Origin: Kordia sp.
Lineage (GTDB): Bacteria; Bacteroidota; Bacteroidia; Flavobacteriales; Flavobacteriaceae
Length of the DNA stretch: 64,000 nucleotides
Assembly: GCF_022447245.1 (NCBI RefSeq)
Contig: NZ_JAKVBC010000009.1
Location: 91,358-155,357, forward strand
Direction: 5' to 3'
In this document: positions 39,031-48,504 of the stretch, one piece after another
Layout: every line of letters starts with the position of its first letter
Position numbering within the stretch: position 1 is the stretch's first letter
Position numbers and translations under genes: made by a program
The notes under the pieces: model-generated
The model's input: only the letters and a program-made list of their open reading frames with translations
What the model was told of the DNA's origin: nothing
Database searches by the model: none

Positions 39031-39250
39031 GTTGATTATTATTAGTGGTTATTTTTCTTGGTTAGAATTGATTATCTTCTTTAAAAGTAAGAAATTACTA
39101 AAGAAGTATGAAGATTAATATTTCGGAATGTGAAATGAAGGAGGAAAAAAATATGATATTCAGCAATGAGTTCAGTCAGAAACTTTGATGAATTAAAATT
39201 CCAAAAAACAAAAAAGCGGTTTATCTTTACACTTTAGAATTCTACAAAAC

Positions 39251-40606
39251 ATGCGAATACATTTTATAGCAATTGGCGGAAGCGCAATGCACAATTTAGC
39301 CTTAGCTCTACATGCCAAAGGATACCAAATTACAGGAAGTGACGATGTGATTTTTGAACCTTCAAAAAGTCGATTAGAAGCCAAGGGATTGTTGCCAGAA
39401 ACTTTTGGTTGGTTTCCAGAAAAAATTACTGCCGATTTGGATGCTATTATTTTAGGAATGCACGCAAAACCTGATAATGCAGAATTATTGAAAGCGCAAG
39501 AATTAGGAGTTACTATTTATTCGTATCCAGAGTTTTTGTACGAACAGTCTAAATACAAAACACGTGTTGTGATTGGCGGAAGTCATGGGAAAACGACCAT
39601 TACTTCGATGATTTTACATGTGTTAAATTACCATGACATTGCAGTCGATTATATGGTAGGTGCGCAATTGGAAGGATTTGATACGATGGTACATCTTACC
39701 GAAGAAAACGATTTTATTGTTTAGGAAGGAGACGAATATTTATCGTCGCCAATTGATCGTAGACCAAAATTTCATTTGTACAAACCGAATATTGCTTTGT
39801 TAAGTGGAATTGCTTGGGATCATATCAATGTGTTTCCAACGTATGAAAACTATGTAGAGCAATTTCAAATATTTGTAGATTCTATTACTAGAGGTGGAAG
39901 CATCAATTACAACGAGGAAGATCCAGAAGTTGTCAAAGTTGTAGAAGCTTCTGAGAATCCAATTCGTAAATTGAGTTATAAAACACCAAACTACACAATT
40001 GAAAATGGAGAAACCTTTTTAGAAACTCCTGATGGTTTGATGCCGATTGAAGTATTCGGAAAACATAACCTTAACAATCTTGCTGGAGCCAAATGGATTT
40101 GCCAACACATAGGCGTAGACGAAGAAGATTTCTACGAAGCCATTTCTACGTTTAAAGGAGCAAGCAAGCGCTTAGAAAAAATAGCAGAGAAAGGTTCTAC
40201 GGTAGTGTATAAAGACTTTGCACATTCGCCAAGTAAAGTAAAAGCAACTACGCAAGCAGTAAAAGAACAGTATGCAGATAGTACAGTATTTGCTTGCTTA
40301 GAATTACATACTTATAGTAGTTTGAATGCCGAATTTTTAAAAGAATACAAAGGTGCTTTAGATGCTGCAGACAAAGCAGTAGTATTCTATTCTCCACATG
40401 CTGTAAAAATTAAACAATTGGACGAAGTTTCAGAAGCGCAAATTGCAGCAGCTTTTCAACGAGAAGATTTAGTTATTTATACAGATCCAGCAGCATTCAA
40501 AGCATATTTATTCAATCAAAACTTACAAAATACAGCTGTATTACTCATGAGTTCTGGAAACTATGGAGGACTCGATTTGGAAGAATTTACACAACATATA
40601 CACTAA
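39251..40606 (+). pseudogene. mpl: UDP-N-acetylmuramate ligase Mpl gene with in-frame TAG
   Basis: Mpl joins UDP-MurNAc to tripeptide recovered from old peptidoglycan. The frame of ~451 codons has full family coverage: HFIAIGGSAMHNLALALH at the start, ATP loop GGSHGKTTITSM (~113-124), IDRRPKFHLYKPN, the central ligase GIAWDHINVFP and FGKHNLNNLAGA, and the C-terminal FAHSPSKVKATTQAV. A TAG at 39722-39724 (codon 158) replaces the Leu expected in FIVLEGDEY. A single TTG-to-TAG change explains it; no other lesion is seen. As written the gene gives a 157-residue fragment. Mpl is a recycling enzyme and normally dispensable. Confidence 0.88.
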
Positions 40607-40698
40607 AAAAAAGTAGCGTTAGGGAAAAAGACCAAACCAATAAAACCAACTGCATATTTTTCATAATTACTTTTACCAAAATAATAAATCGATTAATT

Positions 40699-41320
40699 AT
40701 GAAAAAACCACTTTTCTTAGCGTTTATAGCGCTTAGTTTATCCATTATTTCTTGTTCCAACGATGGCAATATTATTCCTGAACCCGAAGAAAATTTCTTT
40801 GCTTTAACCGTTGGGAATTCTTGGGTATACGAACATTGTCGTAGAGAAAATCAAGTTACAGCAGTCTATAATAGTGTTGGTGTTATAGATTCTATTAAAA
40901 TTACAGGAACCGAAATCATCGACGGCAACGAGTTTTATAAATATCGAATTCGCACTTCAGGAAACGATACAAACAATCCTATATATCGACAAAACAGAGA
41001 GCGTTTTCAATATCTCAGAGATTCTACTGGTTATTTATTCAACCAACTAGGAGATATATTATTCTCTGGAGAAGACGAACAAGAGTTTCTGGCAAGTGAT
41101 GGCGCTACTTATCCAGTTTATTCCAGACGTGGAGAAGGCACAGAAACAATTTCAACACTAAGCTGGTGAATTTGAATGTGAATTTATGGAAGTATATGCA
41201 CGTATGGCTCCTAGTGGAGAATTGCTGCCAGGACTTGATAAAAAATACTATACAAACGGTATTGGACGTGTTCTTAGTACCATATCTTTTGCAAGTAGCC
41301 CAATTCCTGTAACAGAATAA
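40699..41320 (+). pseudogene. Lipoprotein gene with frameshift
   Basis: The lipoprotein signal (FLAFIALSLSIISC, lipobox IISC) starts a beta-rich protein (FFALTVGNSWVYEHC, DSIKITGTEIIDGNEFYKYRI). The frame stops at TGA 41167-41169, right after TISTL. The next frame continues at 41162 as AGEFECEFMEVYARMAPSGE and GIGRVLSTISFASSPI to TAA 41318-41320. Joined, the ~207 residues resemble lipoproteins whose last strands follow GIG-V. One base inserted or two lost near 41160 explains it. The function is unknown. Confidence 0.8.
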
Positions 41321-41408
41321 CGTTTGATTTCTTACGATATTCGATAGAACTATTTCAAAATACCATAAATAATTTACTTTAAGTGACCTGTGTAGAAGTT
41401 AGTGTTAA

Positions 41409-42014
41409 CTACAAAATGTTGTCGAGAAAAGCCGTAATATCTTTGCGGCTTTCTTGTATTAAAACTTCTTTGGCAAGTTTTCTGTCTTTGGGCAATTTGT
41501 CTTGTGATAACTTAAACTTTCCTTCCCAAGATGTAATTTCTAACTTTATTCCAACAATATAGTCCAAAAGTGCTTGTGCCCTTGGGTTTTTAGTATCTAG
41601 TACATACGGATTATCTGAAGTTTCCAAAGTAGAAGTCATGTGAGCAATAGAAGCAATTACGTCCTCATTATTTGTTATGCGTGTAGCTTTTGCCGAAATG
41701 TGTACCTTGATATAATTCCATGTGGGAAATTGTGTGGTGCTATAAGTGTTTGGTGAAATGTAACAATTTGGTCCGTGAAATATAACTTGCGCGGGAATGT
41801 TCTCTTGAAGCAATTCAATATGCGGATTAAACTTATCTACATGTCCAATCAAAGAACCAAACTCACCATCGGAAGTATTATACATCAATGGAAGATGCGT
41901 GGTAAAAATTTCACTGTCTTTCGCAGAAATTAAAGTAGCTAATGGATATTGCTTGATTGTTTCAACAATATTCGTAAAATCGGTCTCTTGATGATGTTTT
42001 GGAGGATAATTCAT
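41409..42014 (-). CDS. FMN-binding PaiB-type regulator
   Basis: 201 residues of the FMN-binding negative transcriptional regulator family: N-terminal MNYPPKHHQETD, then THLPLMYN, LIGHVDKFNPH, VIFHGPNCYISPNTY, FPTWNYIKVH, and GIKLEITSWEGKFKLSQ in the C-terminal half. It fits the split-barrel flavin fold. Family founders repress protease and sporulation genes in Bacillus; the role here is unknown, and an enzymatic or redox role is possible. It starts two bases after the DUF1569 gene, so the two are one transcript. Confidence 0.88.
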   Translation of the reverse strand: MNYPPKHHQETDFTNIVETIKQYPLATLISAKDSEIFTTHLPLMYNTSDGEFGSLIGHVDKFNPHIELLQENIPAQVIFHGPNCYISPNTYSTTQFPTWNYIKVHISAKATRITNNEDVIASIAHMTSTLETSDNPYVLDTKNPRAQALLDYIVGIKLEITSWEGKFKLSQDKLPKDRKLAKEVLIQESRKDITAFLDNIL

Positions 42015-42016
42015 AT

Positions 42017-42472
42017 TTACACACCAAATTGCGTTAAATGATGATTCAAATGTTTATACTGCATCTTTCCCCATTGTTCATGTGTAAAGTCTCCAAACAA
42101 TGGATGAGCTGGCCATTCAGTTGTATCTTCAGAAGCACTAAATTTAGTTACCAATGCAGCTAGTTTTGCTTTTTCAGCAGCAAGATCTCTTTCATCACTA
42201 ATAATAAAATCACGTACAGTAGGTAAATCTTGTTTCCAAGGCTTATCGTTATACATTAAAGGTTTATATATCCTAAAAACCAATCGTTTCATAAAACCAA
42301 GTTTCTTTTTACCAAGTTGTAAAGATCCCATGGCAACTTCTAAAGGTTTCTGGCAGTGCGTACACATCTGTGCAACCGACATTTTTCCCCAACTAGGAGT
42401 TGATTCTACAGTTAAACTCTCAATACGATTTTGAATTTCTTCATGAGTATCTGCGTCAAATAATGATTTCAT
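42017..42472 (-). CDS. DUF1569 (DinB-like) protein
   Basis: 151 residues, no signal. WGKMSVAQMCTHCQKPLEVA and EWPAHPLFGDFTHEQWGKMQ, followed by HLNHHLTQFGV, are typical of DUF1569, a DinB-type four-helix bundle whose histidines (in HCQKPL and HLNHH) could hold a metal. The substrate is unknown; DinB-like folds in other families act as thiol transferases. It is the first gene of a two-gene operon with the PaiB-like regulator. Confidence 0.85.
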   Translation of the reverse strand: MKSLFDADTHEEIQNRIESLTVESTPSWGKMSVAQMCTHCQKPLEVAMGSLQLGKKKLGFMKRLVFRIYKPLMYNDKPWKQDLPTVRDFIISDERDLAAEKAKLAALVTKFSASEDTTEWPAHPLFGDFTHEQWGKMQYKHLNHHLTQFGV

Positions 42473-42627
42473 GTTGGTGTATTTTTAATGATGTAATTGT
42501 AAAAAATAGTTGCGATCTAAAGGTACTGTAATCGCCTTAAACCTAAAAATAATTCTTAAAAAATAACGCTTATATAATTTTTTCAACGCTTATAAACTCA
42601 TTTTACAAATCAATAGAAAAAAAGAGT

Positions 42628-42635
42628 AGCTTTAA
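42628..42635 (+). promoter_or_regulatory. Putative -7 box for radC
   Basis: TAGCTTTA differs from TAnnTTTG at one base and lies 17 bases ahead of the radC ATG at 42652. Confidence 0.3.
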
Positions 42636-42651
42636 TCAAATTGGAGTAAAA

Positions 42652-43353
42652 ATGAAAGACAGAAATGTACAGCTTGGATCTATAAAATATTGGTCAGAAG
42701 ATGACCGACCACGGGAAAAATTAGAACTCAAAGGTAAAACCGCTTTGAGTGATGCTGAATTATTAGCCATCTTAATTCGATTGGGCAATAAAGAAGAAAG
42801 TGCTGTGTCGCTTTCCAAACGAATTTTAGCCTCTGTTGGAGGAAATTTGAATGAACTAGGAAAACTATCTTCCGAACAACTCCAAAAGTTCAAAGGTGTC
42901 GGTTTGGTCAAGGCAATTACTATCATAGCAGCATTAGAATTAGGGAAACGTAGGCAAATAGAAACCAAAGTAGAACGTAAAAAAATCACTTCAAGCAAAA
43001 TGGTGTTTGAAATTATGCAACCGATTATTGGCGAATTACCACACGAAGAATTTTGGATTATCTATTTAAACAATTCCAATAAAGTCCTCAAAAAAACACG
43101 ATTAAGCAAAGGCGGCATTACAGGAACATTGGTCGATATTCGTTTGGTCTTAAAAACAGCTTTAGAAGTTGGAGCCGTGGCAATTATACTAGCACACAAT
43201 CATCCATCAGGTACTTTAAAAGCAAGTGCAGCTGACAAAGCTATCACTAAGAAATTGAGTTTGGGTGCTGAAAATTTAGATATAAAAGTATTAGATCATT
43301 TAATTATCACAGATAAAGAGTATTTTAGTTTCGCTGATGAAAACTTACTCTAA
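42652..43353 (+). CDS. radC: RadC family JAB-domain protein
   Basis: 233 residues. The N-terminal HhH-like part (LSDAELLAILIRLG, KFKGVGLVKAITI) is followed by a JAMM/MPN+ metalloprotease-like domain, with the motif AHNHPSGTLKASAAD providing two His and the Asp. The length and order match RadC. Despite the name, a DNA-repair role is unproven. It reads away from the PaiB/DUF1569 pair and begins the radC-deacetylase-yjjG group. Confidence 0.93.
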   Translation: MKDRNVQLGSIKYWSEDDRPREKLELKGKTALSDAELLAILIRLGNKEESAVSLSKRILASVGGNLNELGKLSSEQLQKFKGVGLVKAITIIAALELGKRRQIETKVERKKITSSKMVFEIMQPIIGELPHEEFWIIYLNNSNKVLKKTRLSKGGITGTLVDIRLVLKTALEVGAVAIILAHNHPSGTLKASAADKAITKKLSLGAENLDIKVLDHLIITDKEYFSFADENLL

Positions 43354-43442
43354 GAACTCGTTTATGCTATGTACATTTAAGCGAAAATTAGAACTTAAAA
43401 AGTAAATTTTCAACAAAATAAAAAGTTTAAAAGAGTTCCACA

Positions 43443-44738
43443 ATGCTGTTAGTATATACGAAAACCATTACCCCAAGATTACGGTATACATTCAAACATG
43501 TACTCACACGTATTTTAGGAATTCCTATTGATTTTACAACGAAAATTGAAACCTTTATTGCTCACAATGAAGTCAAAATGTCGTATGTAAAACAACCATT
43601 AGGCGATGAATTTTCAGTGCGAAGTCATGATTTACTTTTTGAACAAGGAATAGGAGAAGTAGAATTTTCTATTCAAAAATGGGACAACACTCCTTGTTTT
43701 TTTCCAACTGGAGAAAAAAGCTCGATTCCGTATGACATTTTTGCAGCAAGTTTTTACATGTTGAGTCGTTATGAAGAATATTTACCGTACGTAAAAGACG
43801 AGCATGGGCGTTATACCGCAGAAGAAAGCTTAGCGTTTAAAAACGATTTTCTTACCACTCCAGTAGTGGATATTTGGGCACATAAGTTTTTAGAAATTAT
43901 TTTGGAACGTTTTCCTGATGTTGTGTCCGAAAAGCGTGTCTTTGAATACAAACCCATCATAAATATTCCGGTGGCGTATGCGTATAAAAAACGTGGTATT
44001 TTAAGAACATTAGGTGGTTTTGCTACAGATATTGTACGACTTAAGTTTTCACGTTTCATAGAACGTTTTGCAGTATTACTAGGAATGCGAGACGATCCTT
44101 TTGACAATTTTGAAACCTTTATTGCATTACACAAAAAGTATCAATCAAAAGCGTATTATTTCTTTCAAATTGGCGATTATGCAACCAATGATCATAACAT
44201 ATCCATTTATAAAAATGTATTTGTGCGTTTGATAAAAAACGTATCCGATTATAGCAAAGTGGGACTGTTAGCATCGTATGCTTCCTTTTCGGAAATCAAA
44301 AAATTGAAAATAGAGAAGAAGCGACTGACGACTACCATTAATAAACCTGTTAAGCGCGTGCGACAACATTTTAATATGCTTAATGTTCCACAATTTTATC
44401 GAGCGCTGATTAATTTAGAATTTACAGAAGATTATTCAATGGGTTACAGAGATACTATTGGATTTCGCGCAGGTACCTGTAGTCCGTTTTACTTTTATGA
44501 CATTGGCATGGAAATTCAAACACCTTTAAAAGTCAATCCATTTTGCATGCAATATACAGGTGATATAGAATCGGAGATTTTTCCGAATGAAATCATGAAA
44601 ATGGCAACTGAAGTCCAAAAAGTAAATGGTACTTTTGCAGCAGTATTTCACAATGTAGTGCTTTCAGAACGCAATATGGAGTGGAAAGAATTGTATGTCA
44701 ATTTATTAAAAGCGTATAGCAATGAAACACATCACTGA
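43443..44738 (+). CDS. Polysaccharide deacetylase family protein (DUF7033 type)
   Basis: 431 residues, with no signal peptide. The N-terminal half (TPRLRYTFKHVLTRILGIPI, PYDIFAASFYMLSRYEEYLP) is the conserved DUF7033-like region; the C-terminal half has a catalytic-barrel look, with IGDYATND, GLLASYASF and GFRAGTCSPFYFYDI. It resembles the flavobacterial relatives of carbohydrate esterase 4, but I could not assign the metal triad with confidence. The stop overlaps the start of the yjjG gene by 17 bases. A cell-surface sugar role is likely from the family alone. Confidence 0.8.
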   Translation: MLLVYTKTITPRLRYTFKHVLTRILGIPIDFTTKIETFIAHNEVKMSYVKQPLGDEFSVRSHDLLFEQGIGEVEFSIQKWDNTPCFFPTGEKSSIPYDIFAASFYMLSRYEEYLPYVKDEHGRYTAEESLAFKNDFLTTPVVDIWAHKFLEIILERFPDVVSEKRVFEYKPIINIPVAYAYKKRGILRTLGGFATDIVRLKFSRFIERFAVLLGMRDDPFDNFETFIALHKKYQSKAYYFFQIGDYATNDHNISIYKNVFVRLIKNVSDYSKVGLLASYASFSEIKKLKIEKKRLTTTINKPVKRVRQHFNMLNVPQFYRALINLEFTEDYSMGYRDTIGFRAGTCSPFYFYDIGMEIQTPLKVNPFCMQYTGDIESEIFPNEIMKMATEVQKVNGTFAAVFHNVVLSERNMEWKELYVNLLKAYSNETHH

Positions 44739-45405
44739 TATTTTCTTTGATTTAGATCACACACTTTGGGATTTTGAAAAAAACTCTGCGTTAACCTTTA
44801 AAAAAATACTATCTGAAAATAAAGTTGACGTTGAAATTGAACGCTTTTTAGCAGTATATGTGCCTGTAAATTTGGAGTATTGGCGCTTGTATCGTCATGA
44901 GAAAATTACCAAAAAAGAACTGCGCTACCAACGTTTGTCAAAAACATTTCAGGCTCTTGAATATAATGCTTCAGACGATTTAATTGATACACTATCTTTT
45001 CAATATATAGAATTTTTATCTACGTTTAACCATCTTTTTGATTACACAGAAACGTTATTAGATAATCTTCAAGAGCGCTATAAACTTCACATAATTACAA
45101 ATGGTTTTCGCGAAGTACAACGTAAAAAGATGAAAGCTTCAGGAAGTTTTAACTATTTTGAACATATTATTGATTCCGAAAGTGTCAATGTAAAAAAACC
45201 GAATCCAAAAATCTTTGAACACGCGTTAGAATTGGCAAAAGTAGCACCCGAAAACGCACTGATGGTAGGTGATAGCTTTGAAGCAGACATCATGGGAGCA
45301 TTGGAAGTAAACATGCATGCCATACATGTAGATTTTGATAAAAAGTACACACATTTGCTCTGCCCAATTGTACATCACTTAGCAGAAATTGAAAAAATCC
45401 TGTAA
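44722..45405 (+). CDS. yjjG: YjjG family noncanonical pyrimidine nucleotidase (HAD)
   Basis: 227 residues of the haloacid dehalogenase superfamily: motif I FFDLDHTLWDFE with the nucleophilic Asp, motif II ITNGF, lysine of motif III in VKKPNPKIFEHAL, motif IV MVGDSFEADIMGA. These and the cap arrangement fit YjjG nucleotidases, which remove phosphate from odd pyrimidine nucleotides and so clean up nucleotide pools. It starts inside the 3' end of the deacetylase gene, so translation is coupled. Confidence 0.9.
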   Translation: MKHITDIFFDLDHTLWDFEKNSALTFKKILSENKVDVEIERFLAVYVPVNLEYWRLYRHEKITKKELRYQRLSKTFQALEYNASDDLIDTLSFQYIEFLSTFNHLFDYTETLLDNLQERYKLHIITNGFREVQRKKMKASGSFNYFEHIIDSESVNVKKPNPKIFEHALELAKVAPENALMVGDSFEADIMGALEVNMHAIHVDFDKKYTHLLCPIVHHLAEIEKIL

Positions 45406-45598
45406 TAAATTGTAAAAAGCGTCGTTTTTTTAATAGAAAGTTGTTATTAAGAAGAAAAGTCGTATGCTTTTCCCAAAAGTTGAATTATATTCAATATCCT
45501 GCCTTATTGCATTGTTTTTTTAGTGAATGATTCTGAATTGAAAGCTTTTCAAAAGTTTTGCATATAGGTATATCCTTAAATTAAAATCTTGATTGCAG

Positions 45599-46153
45599 AT
45601 GTTACAAAAAATTGCGCCAATACTATTTGTACTTCTCTTCGCTTCCTGCGTAAAAGATGTCGATTTTGACCAAGCAGAAGATATTGCTATTTCTCCTGTA
45701 GTAGAATCGAGTTTGATCTTTTTTGATTTTGAAGCAGCTCAGTTTTCAGAGCCTACAGGAACAGAAATTGTTGTAGAAGGAGATGATTTGGAACTTGATC
45801 TTTTCAATGATCAATTTTTCCGTGATAATTTAACGAAAGTTGAATTCTTTTTTGAAGTAACCAACTCTATTGATAGAAATTTTAGAGCCGATGTTACTTT
45901 ATTTGATGCAAATGATCAAATACAACATGCGTTTGCTATTGATGTAGTTCCTGATGGAAATAACGAAGTTGAGGTAACACATACCGAAGTGTTTGAAGAT
46001 GCTTTGCTAGAGCAATTAACGAATACAAAACGCCTTGGGTTTGTTTTAAGTATGTTTCCAAGTCCGACAGGAATTCCATTAGATGAAAACAGTATTGGGA
46101 ACATAAAAATGCGTTCTAAAGCTACTTTATTCTTTTTAATAGATAACGAATAA
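45599..46153 (+). CDS. Hypothetical lipoprotein
   Basis: 184 residues from ATG 45599 (a TTG lies two codons earlier). Lipobox FASC follows MLQKIAPILFVLLFASC. The body is acidic and beta-rich (VVEGDDLELDLFNDQFFRD, FFFEVTNSIDRNFRADVTLF, EDALLEQLTNTKRLGF). I do not recognise a family. It is followed after 15 bases by the DUF5723 gene and forms a group of three with the gene at 47649. Confidence 0.75.
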   Translation: MLQKIAPILFVLLFASCVKDVDFDQAEDIAISPVVESSLIFFDFEAAQFSEPTGTEIVVEGDDLELDLFNDQFFRDNLTKVEFFFEVTNSIDRNFRADVTLFDANDQIQHAFAIDVVPDGNNEVEVTHTEVFEDALLEQLTNTKRLGFVLSMFPSPTGIPLDENSIGNIKMRSKATLFFLIDNE

Positions 46154-46168
46154 TTAATTGTTCACTCT

Positions 46169-47596
46169 TTGAAAAAACTCAGTTTCATATTCCTATTCTT
46201 GACTTGTTTTGCCTTTGCACAAAATAAGCAACTGCTCTATAATTATACGGATATTCCCCAATCGTTATTGCTCAATCCTGGAACAGAAGTAAATTATAAA
46301 TGGCATGTAGGGATTCCGATATTGTCGCATATTCATGCAAGTGCTGGTGCTTCTGGAGTAACGGCCTATGATTTGTTTGCAGACAATGGAGTTAATTTTA
46401 ATGACAAATTGCGTCGTGTTGTTTATAATTTAGATCGAAATGACTATTTCACCGTCAATCAGCAATTGGAAATTTTAAGTGGTGGATTTGCCTTTGGAAA
46501 CTCTTATGAACCTAATAAATACTTGTCTTTTGGATTGTATCAAGAATTAGATTTACATTTTTACTATCCAAGAGATTATGCCATTCTTGCTTTAGAAGGA
46601 AATCAGTCTAATATTGGACGTGAGTTTGATTTGGGAGATTTGAATGGTAAAGGAGAATTGATTTCAGTATTGCATGTAGGTTTGACCACAAAAGTCAATA
46701 AGAAGTTTACCTATGGTATTCGCGGAAAAATTTATTCGAGCTTGCTTAATTTTAAATCGACCAATAACAGAGGTACATTTGTTACAACAGAAGGTACCAA
46801 TAACTTTTACAATCACACCTTTGATTTAGATTTGGAATTACAAACTTCGGGCTATGCTTCTTTAATTGATTTGGATAATGACGGACAAAACGATTGGAAT
46901 AAAAAAGCAGTTAAAGAACTTCGTAAACGTTTACTTTTTGGTGCAAACTTAGGTTTAGGACTTGATTTTGGTTTTACGTATCATCCAAAAGAACAATGGA
47001 CTGTTACTGGAAGTGTACAAGACTTAGGATTTATTTATCATACCAAAGATGTAGAAACTTATAAACTTAAAGGTGAATACACTTTTGAAGGAATCAACCC
47101 TTTATTCCCTAATAATGGTTCTGGACAAACTGCAGATGAATACTGGCAAGAAATCTCCGATAATTTTGAAGATTTATTTGAATTAGATACCATTTCAAAG
47201 AATTATATTTCATGGCGTTCGCCAAAATTGAATGGTTCTGTTTCGTATAGATATGGAAAGAAAAACATAAAGGAATGCAATTGTACTGCTGATGAAGGTG
47301 ATTATTTGAACGAAGCAGGATTGCAATTGTTTGCTATCGGGAGATCTAGACGTCCACAATTTGCTTTATCAGCATTTTATCGCAGGCAATTATTCAACTT
47401 TTTAAGCGGAAAAGTAACCTATGCAGTTGATGGTTTTTCTAAAACCAATATAGGCGTTGGTTTGTCTACACATATTGGAAATGTCAACTTCTACATAATG
47501 GCAGATAATCTTCTGGAATATCAAAATCTGGCAAAATCCAATTATGCTTCGTTTCAATTAGGATTTAATTACATTTTTCCGATAAAGAAAAAGTAG
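46169..47596 (+). CDS. DUF5723 family outer-membrane beta-barrel-like protein
   Basis: 475 residues with a signal peptide (MKKLSFIFLFLTCFAFA, cut before Q). The early motif NYTDIPQSLLLNPGTEVNYKW and the barrel-like alternation (LSFGLYQELDLHFYYPRDYA, KFTYGIRGKIYSSLLNF, FALSAFYRRQLFN, VGLSTHIGNVNFYIMADN) fit DUF5723 proteins. The start is TTG 46169: no ATG lies in frame near the signal peptide. It follows the lipoprotein gene by 15 bases. It is likely to sit in the outer membrane; its function is unknown. Confidence 0.82.
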   Translation: MKKLSFIFLFLTCFAFAQNKQLLYNYTDIPQSLLLNPGTEVNYKWHVGIPILSHIHASAGASGVTAYDLFADNGVNFNDKLRRVVYNLDRNDYFTVNQQLEILSGGFAFGNSYEPNKYLSFGLYQELDLHFYYPRDYAILALEGNQSNIGREFDLGDLNGKGELISVLHVGLTTKVNKKFTYGIRGKIYSSLLNFKSTNNRGTFVTTEGTNNFYNHTFDLDLELQTSGYASLIDLDNDGQNDWNKKAVKELRKRLLFGANLGLGLDFGFTYHPKEQWTVTGSVQDLGFIYHTKDVETYKLKGEYTFEGINPLFPNNGSGQTADEYWQEISDNFEDLFELDTISKNYISWRSPKLNGSVSYRYGKKNIKECNCTADEGDYLNEAGLQLFAIGRSRRPQFALSAFYRRQLFNFLSGKVTYAVDGFSKTNIGVGLSTHIGNVNFYIMADNLLEYQNLAKSNYASFQLGFNYIFPIKKK

Positions 47597-47648
47597 TCAA
47601 TTCCAATAAAATTCTTAATTTGGAAGCCTAATAGAAAAAAATATACAG

Positions 47649-48458
47649 ATGAAACGTTTTTTGGCAAGTGTTGTTTTTCTTTTAATCACCTTTTCTTGTT
47701 TTTCACAAGGACTTAATGAATACAAGTATGCAGTTATTCCTTATAAGTTTGACTTTTTAAATAAGCATGATAAATATCGTGTAAATACCTTAGTGCGTCA
47801 CTTGTTCAAAAAAGAAGGTTTTCATGTATTATATGATAATCAAGATTTTCCAGATGAGCTAGTAGCAGATCGTTGCATGGCATTTTATGTTGATATCAAA
47901 AACGATTCTAACATTTTTACGACAAAAATGTCTTTTATATTGCGTGATTGCTCTAATAAAATCATCATGGAAACTCCTATAGGACGTTCAAAGATCAAAG
48001 CTTACGAAAAGGCATACAACCAAGCTTTACGAAGAGCTTTTGAGCATATTCAGGCTGAAAATTATTCATACGAACCAAAGAAAAAAGAAGTTGTGGAAGT
48101 TCCGCCTCCACCGTCACCAGTTGTTGTTAAAGAAACTCCAAAAAAAGTAGTAAATCCAAAAGTGGAAGAAGTGGTTGAAGTAGAAGCTACTGTAAAGGAA
48201 ACCGTTACCAAAAAGCCAATGAAAGAAACAGTTGCAGAAACTGCGAATACTGTTTTGTATGCTCAAGCTATTGAAAATGGATATCAGTTGGTAGATACAA
48301 CACCAAAAGTGGTGATGATTTTATTAAAAACGGGTGCGCCAAATGTATATTTAGTAAAAGGAAAAGATGCTACCGTATATAAGGAAAACGGAAAGTGGAT
48401 TTTGTCTAAATCATCAGGAAGCGGAATCCAAAAATCTACTTTAGACATTAAGTTTTAA
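47649..48458 (+). CDS. Secreted hypothetical protein with proline/valine/lysine-rich linker
   Basis: 269 residues with a signal peptide (MKRFLASVVFLLITFSCFS, cut before Q). The N-terminal domain (~20-135) includes YAVIPYKFDFLNKHDKYR and YNQALRRAFEHIQA. A low-complexity linker (~145-195: VVEVPPPPSPVVVKETPKK and Val/Glu repeats) leads to a small C-terminal domain ending in SGSGIQKSTLDIKF. It seems conserved in flavobacteria from memory, with no known function. It is the last of the three envelope genes and converges with rarA. Confidence 0.75.
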   Translation: MKRFLASVVFLLITFSCFSQGLNEYKYAVIPYKFDFLNKHDKYRVNTLVRHLFKKEGFHVLYDNQDFPDELVADRCMAFYVDIKNDSNIFTTKMSFILRDCSNKIIMETPIGRSKIKAYEKAYNQALRRAFEHIQAENYSYEPKKKEVVEVPPPPSPVVVKETPKKVVNPKVEEVVEVEATVKETVTKKPMKETVAETANTVLYAQAIENGYQLVDTTPKVVMILLKTGAPNVYLVKGKDATVYKENGKWILSKSSGSGIQKSTLDIKF

Positions 48459-48504
48459 TTTCAATGTCTAATTGCTGAAAGCATAACAATCTATATTTTA
48501 CAGT

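Noticed and set aside
7611..41320. A changed genetic code or programmed stop recoding behind the in-frame stops
   Set aside because: The stops stand for different residues (Arg, Leu, Cys and others), use TAG, TGA and TAA, and are mixed with frameshifts; no common context or SECIS-like structure was seen.
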